Origin: a bacterium
Lineage (GTDB): Bacteria; Electryoneota; RPQS01
Direction: 5' to 3'
NCBI GenBank assembly: GCA_018814465.1
Contig: JAHIZR010000059.1
Coordinates: 1 to 6,646 of the forward strand
Length of the DNA: 6,646 bases
Shown: positions 5,459 through 6,646 of the stretch, piece after piece
How positions within the stretch are numbered: position 1 is the stretch's first letter
How the letters are laid out: each line of letters begins with the position of its first letter
The notes under the pieces: generated by a model
Told to the model about the DNA's origin: nothing
Seen by the model: the letters and a program-made list of their open reading frames with translations, nothing else
The model's database searches: none
Made by a program: the position numbers and the translations under genes

Positions 5459-6646
5459 ATGGTTCACACTCAAGAGATGGAATTAGGGGGACTGACCCTC
5501 AAACTGGAAACGGGTCGAATGGCAAAGCAGGCTGACGGTTCCTGCTGGCTGACCTATGGCGACATCACGGTACTGGCTACGGTGGTCGGCAATCTCGATC
5601 AAGAAAATGATCTTGATTTCCTGCCCATGACCGTTGATTATCGCGAAAAACTCTACGCGGTCGGGCGCATTCCCGGCGGCTTCTTCAAGCGCGAAGGCCG
5701 CCCTTCGGAAAAAGAAATTCTTTCGGCAAGACTCACGGACCGCCCCTTGCGTCCGCTGTTCCCGGAAGGCTTCCATCAGGAAGTCCAGATTATGATCAAT
5801 GTGCTCTCATCCGACGGCGAGCATGACGCGGATGTCCTCGGTACGATCGCGGCTTCGGCTGCGCTTGGCTTGTCGCGGATTCCCTTCCACGGACCGGTCG
5901 GTTCTGTTCGCATCGGCATGCTCGATGGCGAGTACATCGTCAATCCGACTTCTAAACAACTGGAAGAATCCTCGCTCGATGTCGTCGTTTCCGGCACCGC
6001 CGACTCGATCATGATGGTCGAAGGCGTTGCCAAACTGGTATCAGAGGACGACTATCTCGGCGGCATCGAACTCGCGCACGAAGAAATAAAAAAAATCGTC
6101 GAACTCCAGAATAAGCTCATCGCTGAAGCCGGTAAAGAAAAAGCCGAATTCATTCCGCCTGAGCGTAACGAAGCTCTTGACAGCGCGCTCGCCGCAGCCT
6201 GCGATGATCGCATTCGCGAAATCTGCAGGATAACTGAAAAACAGGAACGCCGCACCGCCGAGAAAGAGCTCGTCCTGGAAACAATCGAGAAATTCAAAGA
6301 AGAATATCCCGAGCAGGAACGTTATATAAAGACCTGGGCGCACGACCGCTATGCGAAATTCGTTCGCGAACGGATGCTGAAAGATAAGATCCGTCTCGAT
6401 GGCCGAACCTTCGAGGAAATCCGCCCGATTACCTGTGAAGTGGATGTCCTGCCGCGCACGCACGGCAGCGCGCTCTTCACGCGCGGTCAGACGCAAGCCT
6501 TAGGCACGATCACGCTGGGCGCGAAGTTCGATGAACAGAAAATCGATGCGCTCGACGGTGTCTACTTCCGCCCCTACATGCTGCATTACAACTTCCCGCC
6601 CTTCAGCGTCGGCGAAGTGCGCAAATTCCTCGGGCAGTCCCGCCGT
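5459..6646 (+). CDS. pnp: Polyribonucleotide nucleotidyltransferase (PNPase), 3' partial
   Basis: PNPase degrades RNA processively from the 3' end using phosphate, releasing nucleoside diphosphates. It works as a trimer, often within a degradosome. The frame is open from 5459 to the window end with no stop: 396 residues, a little over half of a typical protein of about 700. Seen are the first RNase PH domain (LETGRMAKQADGS near 16-28, FFKREGRPSEKE 75-86, DRPLRP 94-99), the all-helical linker domain (about 215-305), and the start of the second RNase PH domain with RLDGR (312-316), THGSALFTRGQTQAL (334-348) and MLHYNFPPFSVGE. The catalytic Asp/Lys residues of the second domain and the KH and S1 RNA-binding domains lie beyond the window. 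It follows rpsO by 141 nt, the classical order. Partner of NrnA in RNA turnover. Confidence 0.97.
   Translation, partial: MVHTQEMELGGLTLKLETGRMAKQADGSCWLTYGDITVLATVVGNLDQENDLDFLPMTVDYREKLYAVGRIPGGFFKREGRPSEKEILSARLTDRPLRPLFPEGFHQEVQIMINVLSSDGEHDADVLGTIAASAALGLSRIPFHGPVGSVRIGMLDGEYIVNPTSKQLEESSLDVVVSGTADSIMMVEGVAKLVSEDDYLGGIELAHEEIKKIVELQNKLIAEAGKEKAEFIPPERNEALDSALAAACDDRIREICRITEKQERRTAEKELVLETIEKFKEEYPEQERYIKTWAHDRYAKFVRERMLKDKIRLDGRTFEEIRPITCEVDVLPRTHGSALFTRGQTQALGTITLGAKFDEQKIDALDGVYFRPYMLHYNFPPFSVGEVRKFLGQSRR

Noticed and set aside
1..6646. Novel defence, mobile or biosynthetic system
   Set aside because: Every frame with coding character belongs to a known housekeeping family, and no gap is large enough to hide another gene.

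Overview
The window is a continuous, all plus-strand segment of a conserved bacterial translation and RNA-metabolism operon. In order it holds infB (5' end missing), a DUF503/YlxP-family gene, rbfA, an nrnA-type DHH phosphoesterase gene, truB, ribF, rpsO and pnp (3' end missing). Every gene is a recognisable housekeeping gene. I see no insertion sequence, phage gene, CRISPR array, tRNA or rRNA, and no stretch of foreign-looking composition. The DNA looks moderately GC-rich by eye, and base use is similar from gene to gene.

Organism: certainly bacterial. The IF2 and PNPase sequences read most like those of the Bacteroidetes-Chlorobi/FCB superphylum, for example the WGGK-QS-ISAK stretch of IF2. 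TruB is also the short form seen in that group. The gene order nusA-infB-ylxP-rbfA-nrnA-truB-ribF-rpsO-pnp, however, is best known from Firmicutes, deltaproteobacterial and related lineages. A candidate phylum at the edge of the FCB group would fit both facts. This is inference from memory of the families, not a tree.

Layout: positions 1-5022 are six genes packed almost without gaps. The junctions are infB/ylxP ATGA overlap, ylxP/rbfA 8-nt overlap, rbfA/nrnA GTGA overlap, nrnA/truB 13-nt gap, and truB/ribF with TAG directly followed by ATG. This suggests one mRNA and strong translational coupling. rpsO follows after 25 nt. The only real intergenic region (5318-5458, 141 nt) lies between rpsO and pnp. 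It holds several inverted repeats and a purine-rich ribosome-binding stretch in front of pnp.

How the genes work together: IF2 starts translation, RbfA matures the 30S subunit, S15 is an early 30S assembly protein, and TruB makes pseudouridine 55 in tRNA. PNPase degrades RNA from the 3' end, and the NrnA-like enzyme can finish the short oligonucleotides left over. RibF makes FMN and FAD and is the metabolic outlier that commonly sits beside truB. No undescribed system is evident. The points most worth a second look are the possible RNA structures around rpsO and in front of pnp, and the C-terminally short TruB.
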